The position numbers and the translations under genes are program-made. This document shows positions 45,321 to 54,901 of a stretch of DNA of 64,000 nucleotides, one piece after another. The notes under the pieces were generated by a model, which was given only the letters and a program-made list of their open reading frames with translations, had not been told where the DNA came from and ran no database searches. Numbering within the stretch: the first letter of the stretch is position 1; each line of letters begins with the position of its first letter. Origin of the DNA: CAVSWT01 sp963746735 (GTDB lineage: Bacteria > Bacteroidota > Ignavibacteria > Ignavibacteriales > Ignavibacteriaceae); the NCBI GenBank assembly GCA_963746735.1, contig CAVVCO010000034.1:8665-72664 (forward strand), read 5' to 3'.

Positions 45321-47046
45321 ATGAAAAACCAAATCAAACATTTTAACGTCCCGCAAATTGAATCTGTTAGTGATATGCTGTTTAAATCAGCAGAAAGTTT
45401 TTCAAGCAAGCTCGCTCTTGAAGACCTAACCAACACCCCAATTTCAAAAGTTACATTTAATGAGCTGCTGCAAAATGTTTTAAAATTTGGAAACGCATTA
45501 ATTAAACTGGGTTTAACAGAAAGAGCACATATTGCAGTGATAAGCGAGAACCGGGTGCAGTGGGGAATAGCATATTTAACCTGTGCAGTTTTTAATTATG
45601 TAGTTGTTCCGATTGATAAAAATTTAAATGAGAATGAAATTCTCAATATTCTTCATGAGTCGGATGCAGATGCAATTGTTTTTTCCGATTCGTTCAATTC
45701 AATTTTTGAAGAAAAACGTCCCGCATTTAAAAAGCTGAAATATTATATAAGCATGGATTTAACTCAGCAAAAAGGGCCGTTTTCTTTCTATGCCGGAAAT
45801 GATTAAAAATAATCCGCCTGTAGAAGAAAATAATATTCCTAAAATAAGTCCGGATGAAATGTCTGAAATAATATTTACATCGGGAGCTTTGGGAAGGGCG
45901 AAAGGAGTAATGCTTTCTCAAAAAAATATTGCTGCTAATCTTATGAGCATGACGCAGTTGGTTTTAATTACCAAGGAAGATAGATTTTTATCTGTACTTC
46001 CTATTCACCATACTTATGAATGCACCTGCGGGTTTTTGTGTCCTTTGTTTAGCGGATCATCGGTACACTATGCACGCTCTTTAAAAACGGTTGTAGATGA
46101 TCTGCAAGCAGTTAAAGCTACAATATTACTTGGAGTCCCGCTTTTATATGATAAAATGTTTAAAAGAATTTCCAAAACGATTAGTGATGATAAAATAAAA
46201 TCAAAAGTGGTTCCGCCATTAATTAAATTTAGCAGCGCTCTGCAAAAATTAGGAATTAAAAATATAAAGCGTAAAATCTTTTCAGAACTCCACGAAAGAT
46301 TCGGAGGCTCTATAAGATTATTTATTGCCGGAGGGGCAGCTCCTGATCCCCAAATTGCAAAAGGGTTAAGAGAGTTTGGTTTTACATTTATTCAAGGCTA
46401 CGGATTAACAGAAACTTCGCCAATATTAACTTTAAATCAGCTTGAGAACTTTAAAGATGAAGCTGCGGGAATCCCTCTTCCCGGAGTCGAATTGAAAATC
46501 GTTAACCCCGATAATGATGGTGCCGGTGAAGTTTATGCAAAAGGCAATAATGTTATGCTTGGGTATTATAAAAATGAATCGCTTACAAAAGATTCATTTG
46601 AAGATGGATGGTTTAAAACCGGCGACATTGGATTTATTGATGAAGATGGCTTTCTTCATATAAGCGGAAGAAAGAAAAATGTAATTATAGCAAACAACGG
46701 CAAAAATGTTTTCCCTGAAGAGATTGAAGACTTATTAAATAGGAGTTCTTTTATTTTAGAATCCTTCGTTTACGGGGAAGAAGATAAAAAGCATGATGAA
46801 GTTATTGCTGTTCAAATTGTTACCGATGCAGAAGCATTCATAGAATATTCTGAAAAAAATAATTCGGAGATTACATCTGAATTAATCAATAAAATAATTT
46901 CCGATGTAATTAAAGAAGCAAACAAAGATTTGGCAGGCTATAAACAAATAAAGAAATTTTATATTCGTGAAAGTGAGTTTGAAAAAACAACCACACAAAA
47001 AATTAAAAGATACCTGGTAAAGAAAAATGGGGACAGCCCAGTTTAA
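45321..47046 (+). CDS. AMP-forming acyl-CoA synthetase, frameshifted
   Basis: About 574 residues if one T is removed from the run at 45780-45783, which joins QQKGPF to LSMPEMIKNN. An ANL-family ligase of the long-chain fatty acid type: QGYGLTETSP, GWFKTGDIGFIDEDGFLHIS, GRKKNVIIANNGKNVFPEE and the C-terminal lysine region KIKRYLVKK. The P-loop motif reads TSGALGRAKGVMLS, where most members have TSGTTGxPKGV; two Thr/Thr positions and the Pro differ. Activates a carboxylic acid as an adenylate, probably a fatty acid. Confidence 0.85.
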
Positions 47047-47172
47047 TTATTAGTCATAATTAATTCCGAATAAAATGAAATACCTTTAGGAACTGAAGTT
47101 TTTCTAATATCTCTTTTCTCTGTATATTTTTCTAAGCTTATTGTTGTTCATATTAAAAATTAAAATGTTTTT

Positions 47173-47778
47173 TTATTTAGCCTTAAATGGTTCATTGTTC
47201 ATTATAACATCATCAGACAACGATTTACATTTAGCTAAATTTGCTTCCGCTTCATCTGTTAGATAATTTATTGTTTCTGTTCCGATTAATATCACGGGCA
47301 TTCTCGGATGTAATTTCTTCATAAATTTGTTTGAAGGAACAGTAATAAATGAAACAAAAAGTTCATCATTCTTCTTATAATAAATCGAAGGCACATAAAA
47401 GACATCAACGCCTTCAATATAAATTCTTTGCTGCTTCTTTTTCCCATCAATATAAATCCATTCATAAAAAGCAGACATAGGCACCAACGCCCGGTTTTTA
47501 TCAAAAGATTTAAACCAAAACGGTTTTTCTCTTATGGTTTCTATTCTTGAATTTATAATCAAATGTGATTTAGGTGAAAATTGAATTCCCCAGTTTGCAT
47601 TGGTTATTTTATTTTTTTCTCCATCTTTATAAATACATAATATTTTATTTGTAGGGCGAATATCAAATATCTTTAAATCATCTTCCTCTGTGTCTTCAAT
47701 TATTAAGTTATTAAAAATATTTTCCAAAGGGTTTACCATTTTATTATCGGGAAAAAAGGCTTCAAATCTACCACACAT
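47173..47778 (-). CDS. SRAP/HMCES-family abasic-site protein (YedK-like)
   Basis: A 201-residue protein with the catalytic Cys 2 (MCGRFE), the conserved Asn (NARIETI-like, here NSRIETI), Glu in SAFYEW and His in KLHPRMPVIL. Such proteins form a thiazolidine crosslink to abasic sites in single-stranded DNA. Length fits. The Cys must be exposed by Met removal, which fixes the start. Confidence 0.92.
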   Translation of the reverse strand: MCGRFEAFFPDNKMVNPLENIFNNLIIEDTEEDDLKIFDIRPTNKILCIYKDGEKNKITNANWGIQFSPKSHLIINSRIETIREKPFWFKSFDKNRALVPMSAFYEWIYIDGKKKQQRIYIEGVDVFYVPSIYYKKNDELFVSFITVPSNKFMKKLHPRMPVILIGTETINYLTDEAEANLAKCKSLSDDVIMNNEPFKAK

Positions 47779-47871
47779 ATGTACTCGACTAAAATTTTTA
47801 AGAAGGAATTAAATGTAATTTAAAATAATAATTATTATTATAAATTTTGGTTATTATAAAAATTTAATTGT

Positions 47872-48255
47872 ATGTCAAAAGAGATTTCAAATGTAAATGG
47901 TTTAATAAAATATCTTGAATATCTAATTGACTATTCTGATTTTATATATTCTCAAAACATTTTAACTGATGATTTGTATAATGATTTAAAAAAAGAAGCT
48001 AAGGCATTTAATGATAAAGTAAGTAATTCGGGATTTATACCGCCACTACTGAAAAACGAACTTTTGGACACGGTTGTGCTCGAAAAATATGAAAAGCAAT
48101 CATTAATAGGATTACTGTTTTTCTTATTTAAAAAATTACTTAATGTGAGATATGAATCTAATTATGATGATGTTCGAAATGAACGTAGAGAGAATATTTT
48201 GGAATATAGAAATCGATTGGATAATATTTATAAAGCAATCTTGGTGAAAAGTTAG
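47872..48255 (+). CDS. Hypothetical helical protein
   Basis: A 127-residue charged, helical protein without signal or membrane segment (ISNVNGLIKYLEYLIDYSDF at the start, NERRENILEYRNRLDNIY near the end). No family recognised. Single gene between divergent SRAP and convergent RRM genes. Confidence 0.5.
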   Translation: MSKEISNVNGLIKYLEYLIDYSDFIYSQNILTDDLYNDLKKEAKAFNDKVSNSGFIPPLLKNELLDTVVLEKYEKQSLIGLLFFLFKKLLNVRYESNYDDVRNERRENILEYRNRLDNIYKAILVKS

Positions 48256-48286
48256 AACAAATACTAAATTTTAAATTCTTTAAAAC

Positions 48287-48312
48287 AAAAAAGGCGTCTA
48301 TAAAAACGCCTT
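48287..48312 (-). terminator. Terminator for the RRM gene
   Basis: AAGGCGT (48291-48297) pairs with ACGCCTT (48306-48312). On the minus strand it is followed by a six-T run. It may also stop transcription from 47872. Confidence 0.8.
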
Positions 48313-48347
48313 CATACAATTCAAAAAAAGTGTATTAAAATATCTAT

Positions 48348-48599
48348 TTAGCTACGTGGTTTTGCTTCATTAACTACGATATTTCTTCCGTTTAATTCCG
48401 AATCATTTAATGCTTTAATAGCATTCTGTGCTTGTGTAGAATTCTCCATTTCAACAAATCCAAAACCTCTTGACCTGCCGGTTTCACGGTCTTTTATAAC
48501 TTTTGCTGAAACGACTGTGCCATGCTCTTCAAAAGCATCTTGTAAACCTTGGTCATCTATTGACCACGGAAGGGAACCTACAAATAATTTAGTACTCAC
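48348..48599 (-). CDS. RRM-type RNA-binding protein
   Basis: Start GTG 48599 behind AGAGG gives 83 residues, a single RNA recognition motif with RNP2 KLFVGSLPW and RNP1 RGFGFVEM. Such small proteins (cyanobacterial Rbp-like) bind RNA and are often cold-induced. An ATG 60 bases upstream would add an unlikely hydrophobic stretch. The 410-base region after it holds its promoter. Confidence 0.92.
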   Translation of the reverse strand: MSTKLFVGSLPWSIDDQGLQDAFEEHGTVVSAKVIKDRETGRSRGFGFVEMENSTQAQNAIKALNDSELNGRNIVVNEAKPRS

Positions 48600-49009
48600 T
48601 AAAGAACCTCTAAAAATAATATAATATAAAGTCCGGCTTATTACCGGGGAGTCAAACATAGCGATAAAATACCAAATTTGCTAATTAATTTTATGAGAAA
48701 AAATGATTTATTATAGGTTTTATTATTTGAATGCCTGCCCATAAAAACGAGCTTATTTATGAATTTCTTAGTCCGATTTTGAATAAATTATTCCTTTTCT
48801 GAAAGACTTTAATAATTGAATAACCTGTTATTTGCAACGATATATTATCGATATGAATTCGTCCTAATTTCAGTATTATAAAAATATTACTTGCCAGATA
48901 CTATTTAAATTTCGTATTTTCAAATTATTCCTTCTGCATTCTAACTACTTGTGCTGCTGGACATTATAATTTCCCAAATTTATTAACAATCATTTTTTCG
49001 GAGGGTTCA
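48600..49009. other. Divergent intergenic region
   Basis: About 410 AT-rich bases between the RRM gene and the outer-membrane-like gene. It must hold both promoters. A short inverted repeat CGATA-TAT-TATCG lies at 48838-48850. GGAGGG at about 49000 is the ribosome site of the next gene. Nothing else recognised. Confidence 0.4.
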
Positions 49010-50047
49010 ATGAAAAAATTTGTTTACTTGTTTGGAGCGCTTCTCATATTTTTAGTTCCACAGGATATTTTTGCCGGCGATAAAACCGATGATTCCGGTG
49101 GAATTTATTCTGATGAATTTATTGGGGCAGACCATGGCTGGAAAAATAAAGATCATGAGAAATTAAATTTTGGCCCTATTAAAGTGGGGTTTGATGTTAA
49201 CTATTTGAGAAGCACAAGTGCTTATGATGTGGACGGCAATAAACAAGACAATTTCCAGGGCGATGTTTATACAAGGCTTAATGAAATATTATATGGAAGA
49301 TACAATGGGGGAAGATTCGTTATAGGCGATTCGAAATGGTATTGGGGTGCTGGAGGGGAATTATCTTTCATACAAGAAAAATGGAAACCAGGGGATATGA
49401 ATATGTATGGAGTAGGATATTCTGATAATGGTTTCACTTTTACTCCAGGAGCTGATATAGGAACGAGAAGATTAGGAGGAATTAGGCTTGGATCTCGACT
49501 TGGAGTGAAGTATCAATATGACGGTACAAAAGATGAAAGCAATGCAACAGATAAGCAAAATGCATTAGGTGTCACTTTGGATTTTATGTATAAATTATGT
49601 CATCACTCAAAGGTTTACGTCGGGATGAACTATTGGGATACTTTTGCCGGAACCCAAAAGCAAATAACATCATATGACTATTTAACTGAAATGCCTATTT
49701 ACTCGGATGTAGATTATGATCAGGGAAATCAATTAGCAATTTATGGCGGGGGGGATTATAAATGGTGCTGGGGAGATTGCGGCTGGGGGTATGCCGGGGC
49801 TCAATTAACTTATTGGAGTAAGACAAAACAAACTTTCGGAGATTATACAGATGATAAATCCACAGCAAATTATCTTTCGATTTCCCCTGAGGCTGGATTT
49901 AGATTTAAAGGTTTTCCATTAAATATTTCTATTTCCGGTTCATACAGAAATGAATATGGGATTAAACAAGGCATCATAGGCTTGTCTGGGAAAAATTTTT
50001 TAAAACCTTCCATTGCTTTGGAAGGAAATATTAGATGTAGTTTTTAA
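49010..50047 (+). CDS. Outer-membrane-like beta-barrel protein, unknown family
   Basis: A 345-residue protein with a signal peptide (1-22, ending IFAGD) and a mature part rich in Gly, Tyr, Trp and Asp with alternating strand patterns (RFVIGDSKWYWGAGGELSFI). It ends in Phe (IRCSF), as outer-membrane barrels do. WCWGDCGWGYAG-like Cys pairs near residue 250 are unusual. No family recognised. A strong ribosome site suggests good expression, and a hairpin terminator follows at 50081. Confidence 0.6.
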   Translation: MKKFVYLFGALLIFLVPQDIFAGDKTDDSGGIYSDEFIGADHGWKNKDHEKLNFGPIKVGFDVNYLRSTSAYDVDGNKQDNFQGDVYTRLNEILYGRYNGGRFVIGDSKWYWGAGGELSFIQEKWKPGDMNMYGVGYSDNGFTFTPGADIGTRRLGGIRLGSRLGVKYQYDGTKDESNATDKQNALGVTLDFMYKLCHHSKVYVGMNYWDTFAGTQKQITSYDYLTEMPIYSDVDYDQGNQLAIYGGGDYKWCWGDCGWGYAGAQLTYWSKTKQTFGDYTDDKSTANYLSISPEAGFRFKGFPLNISISGSYRNEYGIKQGIIGLSGKNFLKPSIALEGNIRCSF

Positions 50048-50080
50048 ATAATTAAAAATTATATTCTGATAGTTTTATAA

Positions 50081-50119
50081 TAAACCCGGTTTCTCTAAGA
50101 AACTGGGTTTAAATTTTTT
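50081..50119 (+). terminator. Terminator hairpin of the dispersed AACCC family
   Basis: Fourteen-base stem: TAAACCCGGTTTCT (50081-50094) with AGAAACTGGGTTTA (50098-50111), one G-U pair, loop of three, T-run 50114-50119. Confidence 0.88.
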
Positions 50120-50132
50120 GATGATATTTTTT

Positions 50133-50848
50133 TCAAATTGATTTTACAGATAAATATTTTACCATCCAGAAATGTAACGGGGACATATCTTTAAAAACTT
50201 TATAGACAAAATTAAGTAGATTTTTATTTTTTAATTCATCAAGATTATTACTTTTATAAAATGTATAAACCGATTCATGCAATAGAAGCTCAGCATTCTT
50301 TGAATCCGGGTTAAATCCTTTGGGGATTTTTTTGTATTTTTTTCCGCCGAGTGAATATTTTTTATTCTTTAATATTGTTTTAATTTTTTTATTCAATTCA
50401 TCTCCAGCTTGGGTATTTGCCACAAGGTTCCGGTATTTTTTCAGCATGTCGGGAGGAAACATATATATACCGGCTCCTATGAAAAATTCTTTCGGTTCAA
50501 CATGAAAATAAAATCCAGGGCTATCCATTTTTTTTGAACCCTCCCAGAAATAAACTCCAAGATTAGTTTTGTAAGGAGATTTATCCTTTGAAAATCTAAC
50601 ATCTCGGTGAATTCTAAAAATTGATTTATCAATTTTAGGTATGCTGTAATAAAAGGGGAAAGCTCGAATAATTTAGCACCCATGTTTACTACAAAATCCT
50701 GTGCCGGTTCGAAAAAGTTTTTGTTGTATTCCTCTCTATTAGCTTCGAACCATTCTCTATTATTATTTTTTGAGAGTTTTCTTAAAAATGAAATTGTACA
50801 GCCTGGAAAATTATTTTCTGAAGATGCTTTGGGCAATTTTTCCTCCAC
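50133..50848 (-). CDS. DUF2461/TIGR02453-family protein, frameshifted
   Basis: About 238 residues in two frames. The N-terminal part (SENNFPGCTISFLRKLSKNN onward) ends at FELSPF. Adding one T in the run at 50651-50654 gives FYYSIPKIDKSIFRIHRDVR, FSKDKSPYKTNLGVYF and then MDSPGFYFHVEPKEFFIGAG, the family core, to the stop at 50133. The family has no settled function; cytoplasmic. Confidence 0.85.
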
Positions 50849-51162
50849 AAAAAATGATTTAATTTATTTGGATTGAGTTCCAATATTAGAATTTCATTTA
50901 ATCTAAGTCAATAATTTTATTTTTAAATAAATTATAAAGTGGAGAATAAAAAAAATTCTCCCCATGTAACGCTTCACTTAGCCTGGGGATATTATTTTAT
51001 GAAAAATGTTATCTAATTTATTAATGAATATCATAAATAAATTATTTGTCTTATGTTTCAATAAGTAATTTCTCTTTATAGATATTTAAACAAAATTTTA
51101 AAATATGCGGTGTATCAAACAAAAATGTGATATAGAGTTACTTTAATTACTTAGAGCTTAAA
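50849..51162. other. Divergent intergenic region with an A-loop hairpin
   Basis: About 314 bases. GGAGAAT (50941-50947) pairs with ATTCTCC (50955-50961) around a loop of seven A. It has no T-tail in either direction. Otherwise nothing recognised. Confidence 0.4.
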
Positions 51163-51981
51163 ATGAAAAAATATTTAACTTTTATATTCTTAATTCTTAC
51201 AGCAGTTCAATTCATTTCATGTAATAAGAAAAATGAAGAACTACCACAAGAAAAAGCACCAACATATAAAATGTTTACTTTTGATAGAAAAACCGGGGAT
51301 TGTGGTTCGATTAAAAGTTCGTGTGCAGAAATAAAATTTGATTATCCTCAAATAACTGATGCATCTAATAAAGAGGCTATGAATAAAATCAATCAGAATA
51401 TTATGAGCACATTACTTGCCCCTTACGGTGAAGACAAATCATATACAAATTTTGATTCAATGGCTAACGATTTTCTTTCAAGCTTTAATGAATTTCAAAA
51501 GCAATTTTCCGACCGGAATCAAAGCTGGACAATAGAAAGAAATATTTCTGTCAGCGGTGTGAATAATTCAGTATTCAGTTTAACAAATACTGAATTTTAT
51601 TATATGGGGGGTGCTCATCCAAACTCAACGACTAGTTTTATTAATTTTAACTTACAAACTGGAGAAGCACTTGAACTTGACGACTTATTTAAACCAGGTT
51701 TTGAAGATGCTTTAAATAAAGTTGGTGAAAAAATATTTAGAGAGAAACAGAAATTAAAGCCGGGTGAAAACTTAAATGAAGCCGGCTATTGGTTTGACAA
51801 AAATAATTTTGAATTGAATGATAACTTCCTAATTAAAAAGAAGGGTTTGTTATTTGTTTTCAACCCTTATGAAGTGGCCGCTTATGTATACGGTGCAATT
51901 GAAGTTTTTATTCCATATAAAGAAATAAAAGATTTAATAAAGGATGACAGCGTTTTGAATTTATATTTGAATAATGATTAG
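51163..51981 (+). CDS. Lipoprotein with DUF4163/DUF3298-type domain (RsiV-like)
   Basis: A 272-residue protein with a lipoprotein signal (ILTAVQFISC, Cys about 20). The mature part has the DUF4163 N-terminal half (QITDASNKEAMNKINQNI) and the DUF3298 half (FYYMGGAHPNSTTSFINFNL, ending VFIPYKEIKDLI), the pattern of RsiV-type and related envelope proteins. It lacks the RsiV anti-sigma part. No partner sigma factor gene is adjacent. Confidence 0.8.
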   Translation: MKKYLTFIFLILTAVQFISCNKKNEELPQEKAPTYKMFTFDRKTGDCGSIKSSCAEIKFDYPQITDASNKEAMNKINQNIMSTLLAPYGEDKSYTNFDSMANDFLSSFNEFQKQFSDRNQSWTIERNISVSGVNNSVFSLTNTEFYYMGGAHPNSTTSFINFNLQTGEALELDDLFKPGFEDALNKVGEKIFREKQKLKPGENLNEAGYWFDKNNFELNDNFLIKKKGLLFVFNPYEVAAYVYGAIEVFIPYKEIKDLIKDDSVLNLYLNND

Positions 51982-52037
51982 AAAGTTCATTTAAGAATTA
52001 AAAGGACGGACAGAAATGTCTGTCCTACCTTTTCAAT

Positions 52038-52433
52038 TTATTGAACCGTAATTGTTCCGGTCATCATTGTATGAATTTTGCAATAAAATTTAAATGTTCC
52101 AGCAGTATTAAATGTAAATGAAAATTGCCCATTTGCCTCAACATTTCCCGAATCGAATAATCCAGATGGGGAACCTGGTGTTCCGCTTGTCACTGTATGT
52201 GCATAGCTATCTTTGTTTGTCCATGTGATAGTAGTTCCAGCAGAAATTGTTCTATCAGCCGGAGTGAAAGTCATTCCTTGCATAAATATTTCATTTGCTC
52301 CTGGTGTCCCTCCGTTATTATTAGGAGTTGTAGAGTAATCCTGATTTTTGTAGCAGCCTGTAACTGACATTAGAGCGAATACAGTTAAAATCACAATAAT
52401 ATATTTAGCTGTTTTTATTCTTGAAGATTGCAT
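52038..52433 (-). CDS. Cupredoxin-type copper lipoprotein
   Basis: A 131-residue protein with a signal and lipobox (VTGCYK, Cys about 27) and one plastocyanin/azurin-like domain. The type 1 copper ligands are visible: His in SYAHTVTSG, then Cys, His and Met in FYCKIHTMMTG. It probably carries electrons in the periplasm or at the outer membrane. The next gene on the same strand upstream encodes a repeat protein that may be surface-exposed. Confidence 0.88.
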   Translation of the reverse strand: MQSSRIKTAKYIIVILTVFALMSVTGCYKNQDYSTTPNNNGGTPGANEIFMQGMTFTPADRTISAGTTITWTNKDSYAHTVTSGTPGSPSGLFDSGNVEANGQFSFTFNTAGTFKFYCKIHTMMTGTITVQ

Positions 52434-52611
52434 TTCTGCCTTCCTTTCTTTGAAGTTATTTGTTAATTGAATTTGGATAAAACAGTAAGGCAGTTTCTGT
52501 CTTATTTCCTTTAGAATACATTAATTAATTTTCTATTGTATCTTATTAAGTATTTCCTAATTTGAATTAGTGACAAGTGTACAAATGGAACAAAGTATAA
52601 TTTTAAATATG

Positions 52612-52650
52612 AAAAAAGCCGTTCCATCTTAATTGCTAAGATGAAACGGC
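52612..52650 (-). terminator. Terminator after the COG4315-type gene
   Basis: Stem GCCGTTCCATCTTA (52618-52631) with TAAGATGAAACGGC (52637-52650), one mismatch, six T on the minus strand at 52617-52612. Confidence 0.88.
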
Positions 52651-52677
52651 AATTTCAAATTATGATTAATTAGATTT

Positions 52678-54597
52678 TTATTTAAGCAAAATCATTTTTT
52701 TAGTAGAACGAAAATGATTTGTTGTTATTGAATAGAAGTAAACGCCGCTTGGAACGCTGGCTGCATTCCATGTAAAATTATAATTTCCAACCGGTAAAAC
52801 TTTATTTAACAATACTGCTACTTCCTGCCCAAGACTGTTATAAATTTTTAACGTAACTCCTTCAGAATTTATGATCGAGAACTTTATATTTGTAGAAGGG
52901 TTGAAAGGGTTTGGATAATTTTGAGATAGTGAATATGCAACCGGTAATTTAGAATTGGCTTTGCCGTTTTCAATTCCTGTAATTGTGGCGCTATCTAATG
53001 TAGCCTTAGCAACCGGCCATATACCTGGTGACGGAACGCTGACACCTTTTGTGCTGCCGCGCTTCATACTGTCAGGCCCAAAATAATAGAGCGGCCATCC
53101 TTTGTAAGTTAATTGTTGGTGTCCAAATATATCTATCATTTCAAAGTTATTGGAATCTAGAACGGAAGGTACAGTCTGTAAACTATCTTCAAAAATAGGC
53201 CAGAAGCCATTGTTGCTGAAATCCGCTTTTGTATAATTATTTTTGTTATAGGTATCGGGTGTAAAAGTATAAAGTGTGCGACCATACCCGTCAACAAAGT
53301 ATTGAACAACTTCCTGTCCAGGTTGATATTGACTATTGTATTCTACCCCATCATTTCCAACCAGCTGATTATCTATCAGCATAATTGTATAGTTTGGTTT
53401 AGCAACAAACCAAACACCACCGACATTTTCACCATTTACATCTCCAGGGGTACTGTCGCCGATGTAATAATATAAAGGCCACCCTTTATATGTAGTTTGC
53501 AGAAGCGAATCATTACGAATAATTGTCGAGAAATCTTTCGATTCAAGTCCGGCTCCAATAATTAAACTATCCGAATAAAAAATTGGCCAGGCAGCAACAC
53601 ACCCACCATTGCAGTCTGACGCTGCTATGTCTTTATCTTTAGTAAAAAAGTATAAAGTGTTTCCAGCACCATCGGTAAGAATATTACCATAATTACTGTT
53701 GTTTGTAAGTATCACTTTTTCAGGTGCAGATTCAATAGAAGCTTTAGCTACAGGCCAAACCCCGGGACTTGGGAAACTGACACCACGATTATTACCCCGA
53801 GTAGAACTGTCAATTCCAAAATAATAAAGAGGCCATCCCTTATAGGTAATCTGGTTGTGTCCAAATACGTTTATAATCCCAAAATTATTTTTATCTAAAA
53901 TAGAAGGCAGTGCATTAAGACTATCTTCGAAAATTGGCCATACAGAATTGTTGGTAAAATCACTTTTTGTAAAATTATTTTTGTCTTTAGAGTCATGAGT
54001 AAATATATACAGTGTACGTCCGTAGCCATCTACAAAATATTGGAGTATTTCCTGTCCTGGTTGATAATTACTATTGTATTCAATACCATCATTTCCAACT
54101 AGCTGACTATTTAGCAGCATAATTGTATAGTTAGGTTTAGCTACGAACCAAACGCCGCCGACATTTTCACCATTTACATCGCCAGCAGCATTATCGCCAA
54201 TAAAATAATATAATGGCCAGCCTTTGTAAGTAATCTGTGGTTTACCATCTGAGCGCATGATTTCATCAAAATCTCCAGGTTCAAGGCCAGCTCCTATATT
54301 TAATGTATCGGCATAAAAGACAGGCCAGTTGGAAATGCATGTTCCATTGCAATCAGAATCGCTAGTGTCTTTATCCTTCGTAAAAAAGTACAAAGTCATG
54401 CCATCACCATCAATCATTATTTTCCCGTATTCAGCATTATCGGAAAGCATTACAGATTCCGTAGTGGCAACATGAGTTGTATTTGACGGTAAATGAGAAA
54501 TAAAAGTTTTTATGAGTTTATTTCCAGGGATGTTTCCATAAACAGGGTATAAAGCAGTAACTAGAAATAAAACAACACAAAGAAATTTTTGTTTCAT
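52678..54597 (-). CDS. Surface repeat protein of COG4315 type with type IX sorting domain
   Basis: A 639-residue protein with signal peptide (1-21), two long repeat blocks, each of two units. Units have the motif YGKIMIDGDGMTLYFFTKDK, DCNGTC-I-S-NWPVFY and QITYKGWPLYYFIGD; the variant units read GYGRTLYIFTHDSKDKNN. These are the secreted repeats of unknown function found in COG4315 lipoproteins. The C-terminus is a type IX sorting domain (LSQNYPNPFNPSTNIKFSI to KKMILLK). The C-x3-C pairs in two units (SDCNGTC, SDCNGGC) could be disulfides. Four-unit versions fused to a sorting domain are rare; role unknown, perhaps linked to the neighbouring cupredoxin. Confidence 0.85.
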   Translation of the reverse strand: MKQKFLCVVLFLVTALYPVYGNIPGNKLIKTFISHLPSNTTHVATTESVMLSDNAEYGKIMIDGDGMTLYFFTKDKDTSDSDCNGTCISNWPVFYADTLNIGAGLEPGDFDEIMRSDGKPQITYKGWPLYYFIGDNAAGDVNGENVGGVWFVAKPNYTIMLLNSQLVGNDGIEYNSNYQPGQEILQYFVDGYGRTLYIFTHDSKDKNNFTKSDFTNNSVWPIFEDSLNALPSILDKNNFGIINVFGHNQITYKGWPLYYFGIDSSTRGNNRGVSFPSPGVWPVAKASIESAPEKVILTNNSNYGNILTDGAGNTLYFFTKDKDIAASDCNGGCVAAWPIFYSDSLIIGAGLESKDFSTIIRNDSLLQTTYKGWPLYYYIGDSTPGDVNGENVGGVWFVAKPNYTIMLIDNQLVGNDGVEYNSQYQPGQEVVQYFVDGYGRTLYTFTPDTYNKNNYTKADFSNNGFWPIFEDSLQTVPSVLDSNNFEMIDIFGHQQLTYKGWPLYYFGPDSMKRGSTKGVSVPSPGIWPVAKATLDSATITGIENGKANSKLPVAYSLSQNYPNPFNPSTNIKFSIINSEGVTLKIYNSLGQEVAVLLNKVLPVGNYNFTWNAASVPSGVYFYSITTNHFRSTKKMILLK

Positions 54598-54901
54598 ACA
54601 TAGCTCCTTAATTTAATTAGTGATATAAGAATTTAGAATCGAACAAATTTATTCTCCACGCTTTTCTAAGTGTAATTTGAGATCAATGAAAGAAATCTTT
54701 ACAGATATAGTCTGCAATCTAGAAGCTAGTTTGGTTATGATAGAGTAGTGTGTTTAAAATGCAAAGAGGGACAGCGTAAAATTTTTTATCTGATATTTGT
54801 CACAAATAATATGTTAAGATTATTTTTTTGAAATATAAGTTCTTGAATAATTATTTTTGTTTATTTTCTGTAGATTAAAATTTTATTCAATAGGTAAATG
54901 T
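54598..54901. other. Divergent intergenic region
   Basis: About 304 AT-rich bases between the repeat-protein gene and the hydrolase gene. Promoters expected; no repeats or RNA elements recognised. Confidence 0.4.

Noticed and set aside
50941..50961. Hairpin with seven-A loop as a terminator
   Set aside because: Good stem but no T-run on either strand, and it lies between two divergent genes.
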